Shown: positions 1-14,600 of the stretch, piece by piece
How positions within the stretch are numbered: position 1 is the first letter of the stretch
Layout: every line of letters starts with the position of its first letter
Assembly (NCBI RefSeq): GCF_000165425.1
Contig: NW_001799016.1
Location: forward strand, 124,001-188,000
DNA from: Paramecium tetraurelia
Taxonomy: Eukaryota; Ciliophora; Oligohymenophorea; Peniculida; Parameciidae
DNA length: 64,000 nucleotides
Direction: 5' to 3'
Translations under genes and position numbers: made by a program
Notes under the pieces: model-generated
Told to the model about the DNA's origin: nothing
What the model saw: only the letters and a program-made list of their open reading frames with translations
Database searches by the model: none

Positions 1-54
1 CAACTTGAAATGCCTGGCAATTTTTTGAAGGTCAATTTGATTCACTGTCTTTGA
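1..54 (+). CDS. C-terminal end of an upstream gene (partial)
   Basis: Frame 1 is open from the window edge and ends at TGA (52-54), giving 17 residues ending in HCL. The stretch is clearly richer in G and C than the AT-rich DNA that follows, as coding DNA is here. Too little remains to name it. The next gene starts only about 60 bp downstream, which is normal for this compact genome. Confidence 0.35.
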   Translation, partial: QLEMPGNFLKVNLIHCL

Positions 55-112
55 GTATAGATTCTTCTAATATTGCGCTTAAAATATATAATATTAAATA
101 AATTATTAATTT

Positions 113-706
113 ATGTCGAAATAGTAATGGACACTATTGACTACAGACACTTAAAAACTATAATTATTTGGTATGCAAGCCAAAGTCACAACAAATTATG
201 GTGATGTATTTCAAGGCCTCATATATTATTGCGATGAATCAATCATTATTTTAAGTATGATTGAAATAGGAATATAATAGAAAATGAAGAGGACTTCTTT
301 TTAATCAATCAACAATAAATATAAGATTTGCAAACTATTGATATTCAAGATCCTAAAGTATACGTTCCAATAAGCGTAGTAAACGTTATCAAATTTATTG
401 GCAATCGATTTGGCAGCTATGGCATAAGAGATGATAAAAAAGGAGATGAAAGAACCTCATTAACAATTATTCGATCATCTATAAAAATTGTATAGAGATG
501 TTGATTGGAAAGATTAGGAGATCATTATTCCATCTATTTCGATAAGGATTTCACCGCCTTATAAATCAGGTAATATTATTAGTGATTTTACTCATAGATA
601 ATATCTCAGGGGATAATAAATTGGGAGTTGAAAGACTAAGGAAAATTGTAAAGTATATAATAATGAACTTTTTATTTAGGTTGATAAATATGCCAAAAAT
701 TTTTGA
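113..706 (+). CDS. LSM12: LSM12-like protein (LSM domain + anticodon-binding-like domain)
   Basis: Encodes 161 residues once four introns are removed (255-280, 358-379, 570-597, 648-679; 26, 22, 28 and 32 nt); the joined length is an exact multiple of three. The N-terminal third reads like an LSM fold (FGMQAKVTTNYGDVFQGLIY). The C-terminal half matches the LSM12 anticodon-binding domain: WKDQEIIIP, then ISPPYKS, then LGVERLRKIVDKYAKNF, as in the animal family ending. Known LSM12 proteins (about 195 aa in human) bind RNA-binding partners such as ataxin-2 and act in translation control and mRNA handling; that role here is inferred. ATG at 113 is the first in-frame start before the LSM region. 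TAA/TAG codons are read as Gln throughout. Confidence 0.88.
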
Positions 707-772
707 ATATAGTTAAACATTATATAGATAAATATAATATTTTTACATTGCAATTTTGCAATATTTAATTTT

Positions 773-1325
773 ATGAATAATCGAGAAGAGGAGAAACAGA
801 CCCAATAAGGAGACGATACGTAAATATTTAATTTAAGTAAGAGCTAATAATAACGATGAGGAATAGAGAAAATAATATTTATAGGATTTGTAAAAACGAG
901 TAAAAGAATCTAGAAAACAACCTGATTGCTTTGAATGCTGTTTTGCATATTGGTTATTTATCTTATTAGGATTTGTGTTTAGACAACTCTTCTAAAAAAA
1001 AGTAGATGAAACACCTGAGGGCTGCGATTTCATTGGATTAATTATATCAATACTTTTGATTGTGTTTTCATTGTCTGCTTTTTGCAGATTTATAGATGGC
1101 TTTTGCATTTTAATACCTTGCAAAAATACTAGTTGCTTTCATTTATCTTTAAGATTCCACGATCTCAACAACCTTATCAATTTTTAGACATGCAAATGGG
1201 GTTTAATTATATTGACCATCATATGGCTACTCAATTATAGCTGCATTGTATTTTGGCCGATGTTTATCTTCCTATTGATAACTTGGATATTGGTATTAGT
1301 ATGGAAGGCAATGGAAAATGAATGA
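773..1325 (+). CDS. Small cysteine-rich multi-pass membrane protein
   Basis: From about 867 to TGA at 1323 one frame is open for 150 codons. It encodes a charged N-terminal stretch, then about four hydrophobic segments (such as CFAYWLFILLGFVF and DFIGLIISILLIVFSL) with many cysteines between them (CFECC, CRFIDGFCILIPC, KNTSC). The ATG at 773 opens a convincing polar N-terminus (MNNREEEKQTQQGDDT) but lies in another frame. No intron of suitable length (1 mod 3) joins the two: the GTA...AG options at 820-837 (18 nt) and 837-866 (30 nt) do not change frame. Either one base is wrong or changed here, or the start is not annotated correctly. Family not recognised. Confidence 0.6.
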
Positions 1326-1393
1326 TAGATTTATTGAATAATAATTTTAAAACCAAAAAGAAGCAAAAACGATTTTTAATAATAATATAAATT

Positions 1394-1859
1394 ATGATTA
1401 AGGCAATTCTCATCTGTGTCTTATTATTATCAGTAACTGCAGGACATGTAAGAAAAAGTCACAAAGCAGTCCATAATAAAAAAGCAAGGACCTTTAATAG
1501 TGCATTCATTGAATTTGAAAATTTGGGAGATAAAGATTACCATTTGAGCGCAAAAGAAGCATGTAATTACTTAATTCTCTATATTCTTATTAGAACATTG
1601 GGCTCAAATTACATCAGACGTAGAGACTTAAACCAAAAAGCACACCTCATTCACAGAAACTCATGCTGAATATGTTCCAGGAGTTGTTGGAGAAGTACTC
1701 GATCTTTCAAACAATGCTGGAGTTATTTCCTACACAGCAACCGACATCAATGGAAATATTCTTGAATCTGAGACAGGAAGTGATTTGGCAAGTAAATTGA
1801 ATGCTGCCTATCTTGAAACGACCTCAAAAATTTAGGATTCAACCGCAGAATCTCTTTGA
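1394..1859 (+). CDS. Short secreted protein
   Basis: Encodes 144 residues after removing one 31-nt intron (1563-1593). The start MIKAILICVLLLSVTAGH is a typical signal peptide, so the product should enter the secretory pathway. The mature part is polar, rich in Glu, Thr and Asn, lacks membrane segments and cysteines, and ends in TAESL. Without splicing the frame runs into an early stop; with splicing it is open to TGA 1857-1859. I do not recognise the family. Only 68 bp separate it from the preceding gene. Confidence 0.75.
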
Positions 1860-2676
1860 GATTTATTATATAAACATAAACAAATATCATAATTAAAATC
1901 TTTAGAATTTATAGCCTTTTCTTTAAAATATCGATTCGTAAGAGCTCAAATACAAATACAGTTTAATTTAATCTATAAATTTTCACTGTTATGTGTAGTA
2001 CACAAAAGCGTATTATAGCATCAGAAATTATTATACTAAAAATAAAGAAACTTGTTATTAAAGTGATAAATTAATTTTTTGATTTCAAGAATTAAATGAA
2101 CAAACAGAAATTATGTTTGCCTCATCTCTTTGTCCACTTAAAGAAGTAAGGGTATTTGTATTGTATTTTGAATAAGTAGATAAAAAGTCAAAGTTTTTTA
2201 ATCTCACTTAATTAATTTTGCGAAAATGATTGTTTTTGAAACAATAGTTTTAAAAATTAAATATTATTTAAGTATAGCAAAAAAAATAGAGTTCTTGTGT
2301 GACTATGATATGATCGAAGTTAGAGAGATTTAAAAAACGAGAGTTCTAAGGGGGCTATTTTCATTTGTTGAAATATGTTCATTTCATTTGTTTACTAGGC
2401 TTAAAAAAAATTTGAAAAATAGGAAATTCCAACGCTATTTTGAGGGAAAACTATTTTCTAATTGAATTATGGATGAGATCTGAAGACTGATTGAAATATT
2501 TAAACTTAAAAGTTCAGAAGGGATTTTGTAGCAATTGAAATAGAATGACTATTCATCATTTTAACAGAAAATTATAAATGTTTATAAATTATAATCCTAA
2601 TGATGAGTGGAAAAAACGAATTTTCTAGTTATTTTAAGGAATATGATAATACAATATTCATTATTATTTTTATTTT
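1860..2676. other. Intergenic region upstream of the giant gene
   Basis: About 800 bp of AT-rich sequence. A 48-codon open frame starting at an ATG at 2095 has no signal peptide and no recognisable motif, so it is not called as a gene. Short arms that can pair (ATTCATCATT near 2550, its near complement near 2600) lie about 70 bp ahead of the giant gene's ATG. The stretch probably holds that gene's promoter, but no promoter motif is recognisable. Confidence 0.5.
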
Positions 2677-5600
2677 ATGAATAATAAAACGCTGCTTATA
2701 GTGTTATTACTAGCTTGCACTTTAGGAGGTATGAGTTGATCGTTAAATATAGCTTAATAATTCATTTAATTGGGTAGCAATTTAAAATTGCATAGTTTAA
2801 GTGAATTGCATCAATTGGAGACTAATTCCCTGGAATGTAGTCCGACATTGGGTGAAGTAAGCAAATCAATGGATACATGGTCTGAAATCTTAGAAAATCA
2901 AGACCAACTCAATGCAGATTCGCATAATCTTTAATAATTAAAGGTGGCATTGCAAGATTTTCGAGGAGACGGTTACGAAGATGTCGAACCAAGTAAATAA
3001 ATTAATTTAAATTTTAGTATTGTTGCAATTCAGAAATTCATTTTCAGATATCTTGAGTCAAATAAGCGCACACCATCTACAAATTACCCCTTATCAAAGA
3101 TGGAGAAAGGATAGTGCCATGGAATTACAAGGAGTAGTAAGTTTATTAGATACTGCTGAGAATGATAAAGAATTACAAATGTGCTGCGATAGAATAGAAT
3201 AATTGATTAATAGATTAATGTCAGAGAGAGAATAAGTGAGAAAGCAATGTTAAAAGGGACCCTAGGTAAGATTAATTTGAATATTATTAGATTACAATCA
3301 ACATTATAAATTCTAAAGCAGACCAAGTGAGAGAAGTTACAAAAGAATGTTCAGATGGTTAAGGAACTATTATAAGAATTAAACCGCTTGAAGATGATAA
3401 ACAAGTAGTCCCAGGAAAACCTGATGGTCAATAACAAGGAAATGAAGAAACTAAGAAACCTGTCCAACCTATCTAACCAATCTAACCAACATAACCAGTC
3501 CGACCAGGTCCAGCTGATAGAGTTCCAGAAGGAGATGATTAATAGGAATAAAGTGTTTCTGAACCAAGTAGTACAACAGATGAAGAGGATGATGAGGATT
3601 CCACAAATAAAAAGAAACCAGCTGACTTTACCAATCCAGATCCTGTGGTATAGAAGGAAAGAGAAAGTCAAGAACCATTGACTGAATATGGTTACGGATA
3701 TTGGGCTAAATTTTTATTGGCTTATCCTAAGTTCTTACCGAATGGAAAAGATGCTCCTTGGTATTTTGTCTCTAGATTGAGTGCAAATAAGAAAGATGAA
3801 AATATCAATATGGGAGATAGATTGTTGGCTGTTTGGTTGGGTAAAGGATATTATCATTTCACAACTTGTGATTAACCAAAGAATCAACCAAATGTTGCTC
3901 AAAATGTTAATTATCCTGAAGATTTTGATGGTGTTTGGACTTATATTTACTATTCATACAGTGTTGAGAAAAAGAGAGCTGTTGCTTTTATCAAATTTGG
4001 AAATGATGATCTTAAAAAGGTTACTCATGATGTTTTGAATCCATCAACAAAATGGGTTAGATTCACTATTGGAGGTAAAGATTAAAATAGATATCCTGGC
4101 TTCAATGGTTTAATCTAATAAATTTATTTCAGTACTAAACCAGGTGTCTTCCTTGATTCTGAAGATGATGTTATTGGTAAATTGTAAGCATAAAAGAAAC
4201 AACCAAAGGATTTCTTACCTGAATTAATTACTTATAAGGTGGTCTCAAATCCATAATAAAGAGATCCCGATACCAAAGAAATTCTTTCTATTGTTGGAAC
4301 AACAAAAAATCCAAAGTTTCCACATGAATATGCTTTCAGTGGTTGGTTCAAATGGGAAGCACCAAAATAACAATAAGATTGGCATAATATCTTCAGAGTT
4401 CAAATACAACAACCATCAACTGATAAATTCTTGGGAGATAGAACATTATCTGCCTGGGTAGGAAAACAAGATGGAGGTATCATTCATTTACCAACCTATA
4501 CATTTTCTAATTTGGAAGGTGGTGGTAATCCAAATGTGATTAGGAATATCCCACACTAAAATAGACACACTGAATGGTTCTTTGTTTATTTTGGATATTC
4601 AAGACCTTAGAAGAAGGCTGTTGCTACAATTCAATGGAAACAATCAACTGAAAAATAAGAATATGAAAACATCAGACACTTCCAAGTTCCTAAGTTCTAC
4701 ATTTATGTAGGAAAAGACAAATAATTCCCAGGATTCAATGGTAAAGTTGCATTAGTTGCTTTCAACGTTGGAGAAGGATCATTCAAACCTAGCAATGACT
4801 TTACAGGAAAAGGTGATCCCTTTAGTTTTGTGACTGGTAAAAAGAAATTGATTGGAGTTCAACCAGAAATAGACACTGAAGAAGATCCTGAAAAATAAAA
4901 GAAACCATATAAAGCAGTTGATGATGTAGAGACTGATGGTTTGACTAGACCAAGTTCAAGCGAAGAAAATAAACCAGTCATTGAAGAAAATTAAGAAGAT
5001 GAAAACGAATTAGTCGAATATGGTTATGGATTTTGGATGAGATTCTTAACTGCTTACCCTGATAGATTATTGAATGGAAAGAATGCTCCATGGTACTTTG
5101 TTTCTAGATTAACTTCAAATATGAATTACAAAAATATTGATATGGGTGACAGATTACTAGCCATTTGGTAAGGTTAAGGATATTACCATTTCACTACTTG
5201 TGATTAACCAAAGAACCAAGCCAATGTAATTCAAAATATCAATTATCCAAATGACATTGAAGGATTGTGGACATACGTTTACTATTCATACAGTTCAGAA
5301 GCTAAAAAAGCTATTGCCTTCATCAAATATGCAGATCAAGAACCAAGAACAATCTTACACTCAGTTCAACATCCCGCTGCCAAGAAAGTCAAATTCATTT
5401 TGGGTGGTATGGATAATAAATAATATCCTGGATTCAATGGTTTATTTAGTTAAGTCACATTTTCAGCTAGACCAGGAGTATTTTTGGATACAATTGAAGA
5501 CTTTTCAGATTAATTAAAAAGAACAATAATACCAAAGTAAGATTTGGATTAATTCTACAATCATGAATTAGTTTCTGATATCATTTCTAGAAAACCAAAT

Positions 5601-8600
5601 GACATTCCAGACTATGATGAAATTGGTGGTGGACAAGAAATGTTCCCACATGAATATGCCATTTCAGGATGGTTCAAATGGGAACAAACTTAATAATAGG
5701 TTTGGCACAATGTTTTCAGAGTTCAAATAAAGAAGCCATCCACTGACAGATTCTTGGGAGATAGAACATTATCTTGTTGGATTGGTACTGCTTAAGGAGG
5801 TATCTTACATTTCCCAACATACACATACACAAATATGAATGGAGCAGGTAATCCAAATATGGTCAGCAATATCCAACACAAGAATAGAATTTTCGATTGG
5901 TTCTTTGTTTACTTTGGATATTCAAAAAATTAATAAAAGGCATTTGTCGGAGTTAGATTTGCATCAGGACTTGAAACCTTAGAGTATAACAATGTCAATC
6001 ATTATTATGCACCTAAATTCTACACATTCGCTGGCAAAGACTTGCACTTCCCAGGATTGAATGGCAAATTGGCATATGTGAACTTTAACTTAGGAGATGG
6101 AACATTCAGAAAGACTCCAGATTTCAAACATCCAGATGACATCTTTGGATTACAAAAGGGTGAAATCAACATCCTCAAAAAGCCAGATTAAAAGAAAGTA
6201 CAACCAGAAGTTGATAAGGAAACTGGAGAAACTTAAATTCCAAATGCAGTATCTGATAATACACCCAAAGTTACTAAGGAATTCAAATCAGAATAACCTC
6301 TTGCTGAATATGGTTACGGATTTTGGATGAGATTCTTAACTGCTTATCCAGTCAAATTGCCGAATGGAAAGAATGCACCTTGGTATTTCATTTCAAGATT
6401 AGCCAACAGACCTAATTATGATAATATTGCTATGGGAGATAGAACTTTGGCTATTTGGTAAGGACAAGGATATTATCACTTCACCACATGCAATTTACCA
6501 GGACAAGTCAATGTAATTAAGAATGTCAATTACCCAGCTGATATTGAAGGATTGTGGACATATGTCTACTATTCATATAGTAGATAAGAGAAGAAGGCAG
6601 TTGCATTCATTAAATTTGGTGCAACAGATCCAATTGATGTTGTTCACTAAGTTACTCATCCAGATAATAATTATGTTAAATTCATTTTGGGAGGTAAAGA
6701 CAATAATAGATATCCTGCATTCAATGGTTAATTCTAATCAGTTGTTCACTCTGCTTCTCCTGGAGCCTATATTGGATCCCTTGATTAATTCAAGGCTTTC
6801 CTTGATAAACAACCAAATCCTTTAGGATCTAAAGTTCCTTTGACCACAACCCCACTAGTTGATAGTTAAATCACAAGAAATCCAGGAACTCCAGGAAATA
6901 CATAAACTGTTGAAGCTCCATTCCCTAAAGAATACGCGTTCTCAGGTTGGTACAAATGGGAATAACCAACACCCTAATAGGCATGGCACAATCTATTCAG
7001 AGTCCAAATCAGTTAGCCATCAACAGACAACAGTCTTGGTGATAGAACTTTAGCAGGATGGGTTGGAAGTGGAGCAGGAGGTATCATTCATTTGACAACA
7101 TACTCATACAAGAATATGAATGGAGCTGGTCCAAATAATCTACCATAAAATATCAATCATAAAAATAGACATTTTGAATGGTTCTTTGTTTACATGGGAT
7201 ATTCAAAGAATGATAAAGCAGCTTATGCATATGTCAAATGGAGAGATAGCGAAGATAATTTAGAATACAAAGACATCAATCACTACCTTGCTAAGAAATA
7301 TTTTGTTTTCGTTGGTAAAGATGTTCAATTCCCAGGATTCAATGGAAGAATTGCATCTACAGCCTTTAATCATGGAGAAGGATCATTTAGAAAAGGAAAT
7401 GATTTCAAACATCCAACTGATGCATTCAAATTTGATAAAGGAAGCTAGTTAATTCCAAAAGTTGATCCAACAAAACCTGTTGTAGATGATAAGACTGAAT
7501 ATGGAAGCAAATTCAATAATAATGCCCCCAACGTTGATAAAACTTTGGCATCCAACGATCTTTTGGTTGAATATGGTTATGGATTCTGGGCTAGATTCTT
7601 AACTGCATATCCAGCAAGATTAATTAATGGAAAGAATCAACCATGGTACTTTGTAGCAAGATTAACAACCAATGTCCAATATGATAACATTAGAATGGGA
7701 GATAGAGCCTTAGCTATTTGGTAAGGACAAGGATTCTACCATTATACAACATGCAATAAATAAGACGGAAATGTTAATGTGATTTAAAACATCAATTATC
7801 CAGCTGATATTGAAGGAGTTTGGACATACATCTACTATTCATACAGTGCAGAGAAGAAGAAAGCTGTGGGATTCATTAAGTATGGAAATGATGATGTCAA
7901 ATCAATCACTCATTCAATAACACATCCAGAAACCAGATAAGTTAGATTCATTTTAGGTGGTATGGATAACAATAGATATCCAGCCTTTAATGGTATCTTC
8001 ACTAAAGTCTCATATTCTCATGAGAAAGGAGCATTCATTGATAGTTTAGATGTTTTGAAAACAAGATTAGGAATTGTGCCAGATGTTGACACTCCAGCTG
8101 TTAACAAGAAGATTGTTGCAGGATAAATAGAAAGAGTTCCAACTGTTGCTCATATTGGTGAAACTGTTGGAGATGAATAAACTAAATTACCATAAGAATA
8201 TGCTTTAAGTGGATGGTTTAGATGGGATAAATTATAAGGATAGTAAGTATGGCATAATATCTTCAGAGTTACAATTAATTCACCATTCTCTGATAGATTT
8301 TTAGGAGATAGAACATTAGCTGTTTGGGTTGGTACCACCGCAGGAGGTATTTTACATCACACTACTTATACATACAATAATATGAATGGAGCAGGAAATC
8401 CTAATATTATTCAAAATATATAACACAAAGATAGACATTAAGAGTGGTTCTTTTTGTATTATGGATATTCAAAGAAAGATCAAAAAGCTTATGCTTATGT
8501 CAAATTCAAGGATAGTGAGGAATCATTAACTTTCTAGAAAATCAATCACTACTTAGCCCCTAAGTTCTTTGTTTATTTAGGCAAAGATCCTAACTTCTAA

Positions 8601-11600
8601 GGATTCAATGGTTAAATTGGATTTGTTAATTTCAACATTGGTAAAGGTAGTTTCAAAACAGGAAACGATTTCCCAGATGATAAAGATAAATTTGGATTTT
8701 TAGATGGATCTAAAGCTATTGCTAAACCCGTTGAACCACCTAAACCAGATGCAATTCCAGAAGCTGATAAATCAGTATTTGCAAGTGCTTCAAGTGCAGA
8801 TTCTGCAAAGGTTGACAAATAGACTGTTGCGGGTGATTAAAATTTAGTTGAATATGGTTATGGATATTGGTTGAGATTCTTAACAAAGTATCCAGAGTAA
8901 TTACCAAATGGAAAGAATTAACCATGGTACTTTATATCCAGATTAACTACAAATGTTCAATATGATAATATTAGAATGGGAGATAGAGCTTTGGCAATTT
9001 GGTAAGGATAAGGATACTATCATTTCACTACATGTGATTAAAAGAGTAACAATGCCAATGTGATTAAGAATGTCGATTATCCAAATGATATTGAAGGTAT
9101 TTGGACTTACATTTACTATTCATACAGTTCAAAAGAAAACAATGCAATTGCCTTTATTAAGTTTGGAGATAGTGATTTCTAATAAGTGACTCATTAAGTC
9201 GTTCATCCAGCTGCAAAATAAGTTAGATTCATCTTGGGAGGCACAGATGAAAAGAGATATCCTGCATTCAATGGTCTATTCACTAATGTTTATTTTAATG
9301 CTAGAGTTGGAGCATACATCAATTCATTGCCAAATCTCAACAAATTACTAGATACTTAAGGACCAAAACCAAGCATAAAACTAGTTGATTTGGCTACTAC
9401 TATTTTGATTGATAAGGAAAGTTCTAGAACTCCAAAGGATGAGCCTATCACAACTGAGGTGGAAGAAAAGAGGTTACCTCATCAATATGCATTCAGTGGT
9501 TGGTTTAGATGGGGAGCTATAGCATAGGAAGCTTGGCATAATATTTTCAGAGTATAACTCAAGACACCTTCTACAGACAATGTCTTGGGAGACAGAACCT
9601 TATCAGCTTGGTTGGGAACAGCAGAAGGAGGTATCATCCATCTACCTACATACACATACACTAATATGAATGGAGGTGGTAATTCCAATCTTTATAAGAA
9701 CCATTCCACATAAAGGAAGAAATACTGAATGGCATTTCCTATACTTTGGATATTCAAAGGATTAAAACAAAGCTCAAGCTTATATTAAATGGACTCAATC
9801 AGAAGATACTCTTGAATACCCCGACACCAGACATTACTTTGCATCTAAATTCTATATCTTCACAGGAAGAGATAAACATTACCCTGGTTTCAATGGAAAC
9901 ATTGCTTAAGCCAAATTCAATATTGGTGAAGGATCATTTGTTCCAGACAAGAACTTCAACTTACCAAAAGATCCATTCTCATTTGGAAGTGGAGTTAATA
10001 CCTACCATAAAGACTAACCAAAACCATAACCAGAAATAAAACCAGATACTAAAGTGCTTGATAATTCTGAAACACAGAAAGTACCAGTAGTGAACAAAGA
10101 GTTGAAGGATGACAAGGAATTAACAAGTTTATGGATATGGATTTTGGATGAGATATTTGACAGTTTATCCAGAAAGATAAATCAATGGTAAGAATTAACC
10201 ATGGTACTTTGTCTCAAGATTGACATGGAATGAAAAATATGATAACATTGCTATGGGAGACAGAACTCTGGCCATATGGTAAGGAGCAGGATATTATCAC
10301 TTCACCACATGCAACATTGCCAATGGAAATACTAATATGATCTAAAATATCAATTTCCCAACTGACATCGAAGGATTATGGACATATGTCTATTATTCAT
10401 ACAGCAGAGCCAGTAAATAAGCTGTTGCATTCATTCAATATGGTAACGATGCTCCATAAACAATTACTCATTCCACCTAACACAAAGATACTAAATATGT
10501 CAGATTTATTTTGGGAGGTAATGATGAGGGTAGATACCCAGGATTCAATGGTCAATTCACAAGTGTATCAATTGATTAAACTTTATATTGGTACATCTTG
10601 ATGAATTCAAGGCATTTGTTACAAAGATTGGAGTTCCATAAGTTGGATTGAGATAATTGACAACTGTAGGTTTGGTTGATTAAGTCAGCAGAAGTTCTGA
10701 AGCAGACATTACAAAAGAAGCCACTGTTGGAGGAGGTGATTAGAAATTCCCATCTGAGTATGCAATTAGTGGTTGGTTCAAATGGAAACCAACAGCCTAA
10801 GCATCATGGCATAACATCTTCAGAGTCTAAATTAAGAAACCATCAACTGATAACTTCTTGGGAGATAGAACATTAACAATGTGGGTTGGTACTCCTGAAG
10901 GAGGTATTCTCCATTTCCCAACTTACACATATGACAATATGGTAGGTGGAGGAAATACAAATCTCTACAAAAACATTCAACACAAAGGAAGACATACTGA
11001 ATGGTTCTATGTTTATTATGGTTACTCAAGAACAATCTCTAAAGCTTAAGTTTACGTGAAATGGGCATCATCAGATGATGCTCTTACTTATGATAATGTT
11101 AGACATTATTTGACTCCAGAATTCTATGTGTTTGTTGGCAGAGATAAATAATATCCAGGACTTAGTGGTAAGATGGGTTACGTGAAATTCAATCTTGGGG
11201 ATGGATCATTCTTAAAGGATCCAAATCTCGATCATCCTTAAGATGCTTTTGGATTCAAATCAGGAATTGATAATTTAGTTAAGAAACCTTCTGCTGCAAT
11301 TGAACCAGGCACACCAATTACTGAAGAATTAAGCAACGGCTTCGAACAAAAGACCCCAGTTATTGATAAGGCTGCACCAGCTTGAAAGAGAGCTTGAAGA
11401 ATATGGTTATGGATTTTGGTTCAGATTCTTACACAACTATCCAGTCAGATTACCAAGTGGAAAGAATTAACCATGGTATTTCGTTGTCAGATTGGCTAAT
11501 CAAGAGAAATATGATAACATTAGAATGGGAGATAGAATGTTGGCTGTTTGGTAAGGATAAGGATACTATCATTTCACTACATGCAACAAAGTAGACAACA

Positions 11601-14600
11601 ATCCAAATTACATTAAGAATATCAATTATCCAGAAGACATTGAAGGTCTATGGACATATCTCTACTATTCATATAGTGATGACAAGAACAGAGCAGTTGG
11701 TCATATCAAATATGGAAATGATGACATACAATCAATTAGACATGATGTCAATCATCCTGAAACTAAATATGTGAGATTCGTATTGGGAGGTAATGATGAG
11801 GGAAGATATCCAGGATTCAATGGTGTGTTCTCATAAATAACATTCAGCACCAAAGAAGGAGCATTTATTGATACTGCTGATCTCTTAAAAGGATTCATTA
11901 GTAAATTAACTAAGCCTTCTTAAGGATTCAATGATCTAGCCAATTACAAATTGATCGAAGATAGTTTGACAAGAACTTCAGATGATAAACCACTAACAAA
12001 GATTATAGGAAAAGAAACAGAAAGATTCCCAGCTGAATACTCATTCAGTGGATGGTTCAAGTGGTAACCACTAGCCTAATAACCATGGCATAACATTTTC
12101 AGAGTGTAACTCAAGACACCCTCTACAGACAGTGTCTTAGGTGATAGAACATTGTCAGCATGGGTTGGAACAGCTGAAGGAGGTATCATCCATTTACCAA
12201 CATACACTTATGTTAATATGAATGGTGCAGGTAATGCTAATGTTTGGAAGAATATTTAACACAAGAACAGAATCACTAGTTGGTTCTTCCTCTACTTCGG
12301 ATATTCAAAAGATTAATAATTAGCCTAAGCTTACATTAAATGGACAGATGGAGAAGATCAATTATCACATGAGAAGGTAAATCATTATTTAGCAACCTAA
12401 TTCTATGTGTTCACAGGAAGAGATGATCATTACCCAGGATTCAATGGGAAATTGGGCGAGGTTAATTTCAATATTGGTAAAGGTGCCTTCCGTAAACCAA
12501 CTGATTATTCACATGATAAGGATATCTTCGGATTCAAGAGTGGCACAGATAAATTCATTAAAAAACCAAGTGATGAATTCAAGCCTGCTGATGCTAATAA
12601 GAACATTCTTGAAAATGCTTCAAGTTAAGATAAACCAGTTGTAGATAAAGATGTTAATGCTGAAAAACCACTTGAATAGTATGGTTATGGATTTTGGTTG
12701 AGATACCTAACAAAATATCCAGATTAATTACCAAACGGAAAGAACTAACCATGGTACTTTGTATCCAGATTGACTAATCAATAGAATTATGATAATATCA
12801 GAATGGGAGATAGAGTATTGGCCATCTGGTAAGGACAAGGATATTATCACTTCACTACATGCAATTCAGCTACCAATAATCCAAATATGATTATTAATAA
12901 CAATTTCCCTGATGATATTGAAGGATTGTGGACATATATTTATTACTCATACAATGCTGAATAAAATAAAGCTGTTGGTTTCATCAAATATGGCAATACT
13001 GACTTCTAAAGAATCGTTCATGAAACTACTCATTCATTGACCAAATATTTGAGATTCATAGTTGGTGGTAATGATGCTAAGAGATACCCAGGATTCAATG
13101 GTCTATTCACTTCAGTTACATTCTCTACTGAATCAGCATTTGTCTCAGATGCTGATAAATTGAATGCTTACTTGCTCAAGAATCAAGCACCAAGTGTTGC
13201 AGTTCCATTGTAAACAACTGAATTGATTAAAGATCAAATCTCAAGAGATAAGGATGAAAAACCAAGTACTATTCAATCAATCGGAAGCAATAACAAATTC
13301 CCATTGGAATATGCATTGAGTGGCTGGTTCAGATGGAAGCCTACTGCATAAGCTCCATGGCATAATGTTTTCAGAGTCCAAATTAAGAAGACTCCATTCA
13401 CTGATAGTTGGTTAGGTGATAGAACTCTCACTTGTTGGGTTGGTACTGCTGAAGGAGGTATCTTGCATTTCCCTACATACACTTACACTAATATGAATGG
13501 TGGTGGTAATAACAACTTCTATAAGAACATTCAATACAAGAATAGAATTAATGAATGGTTCTTCATCTACTATGGTTATTCCAAAGTTGAAGCCACAGCT
13601 TAGATCTATGTCAAATGGTTTGATTCTGAAGATAGCATGTCCTATGATAAAATAAATCATTATTTGACACCAGAATTCTAAGTGTGGGTTGGTAGAGATG
13701 AAGCATATGTTGGATTAAATGGTAGAATAGCTTATGTTAATTTCAATGCAGGTGAAGGTGCTTATGTCAAAAACAGCAAATTCGATCATCCATAAGACAT
13801 CTTCAAATACAATGTTGGATAAGCTAAATTATTTGAAAAATAATAAGAAGTTAAACCAGGATAAGTTAATAAAGATTAATTACTAAGTGCAACAAGTCAA
13901 GATAAACCAGTTATTGATTAGAATGTTAAGTCAGATAATAACTTGGAAGAATATGGTTATGGTTTCTGGTTGAGATATTTAACTGCCTTCCCAGAAAGAA
14001 TGCTTGGTGGTAAGAACTAACCATGGTACTTTGTTGCTAGAATAGCCAATCAAGAGAACTATGATAATATTAGAATGGGAGATAGATTATTAGCCATTTG
14101 GTAAGGATAAGGATATTATCACTATACAACTTGCAATGCAGTTAATGAAAATGCAAATGTGATTAAAAATATAGATTATCCAGCTGATATTGAAGGTGTT
14201 TTGGACATACATCTACTATTCATACAGTGAAGCTAAATCAAGAGCTATAGGTTTCATCAAATATGGATCTGAAGATACAATCAAAGCCATCCGACATGAT
14301 GTTACTCATCCAGATACAAAATATGTCAGATTCATTCTAGGAGGTAATGATGCTAAGAGATACCCTGGTTTCAACGGTATTTTCACTTAAGTTACATTCG
14401 ATGCTGTTAAAGGAGTTTTCATTGACACAGCTGATTAATTAAAAGGATACATGAACAAATTGGAAAACCCAACAATTGGATAAGTTGATTTACAAACCTA
14501 TAGATTGGTTACAAATGAACAATACAGAGAGAAGACCAATGATCCACTCTTTAATGCAATTGGTAAAGACAATGAGAGATTCCCATTGGAATACTCAATC

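Noticed and set aside
2095-2241. 48-codon frame upstream of the giant gene
   Set aside because: No signal peptide, motif or coding-like composition; length is expected by chance.
11356-11377. A 22-nt GT...AG segment that would restore the frame at the 11384 break
   Set aside because: It would remove the P-V-I-D-K linker motif that is conserved before other A modules, and it is not AT-rich like real introns here. A one-base insertion explains the site better.
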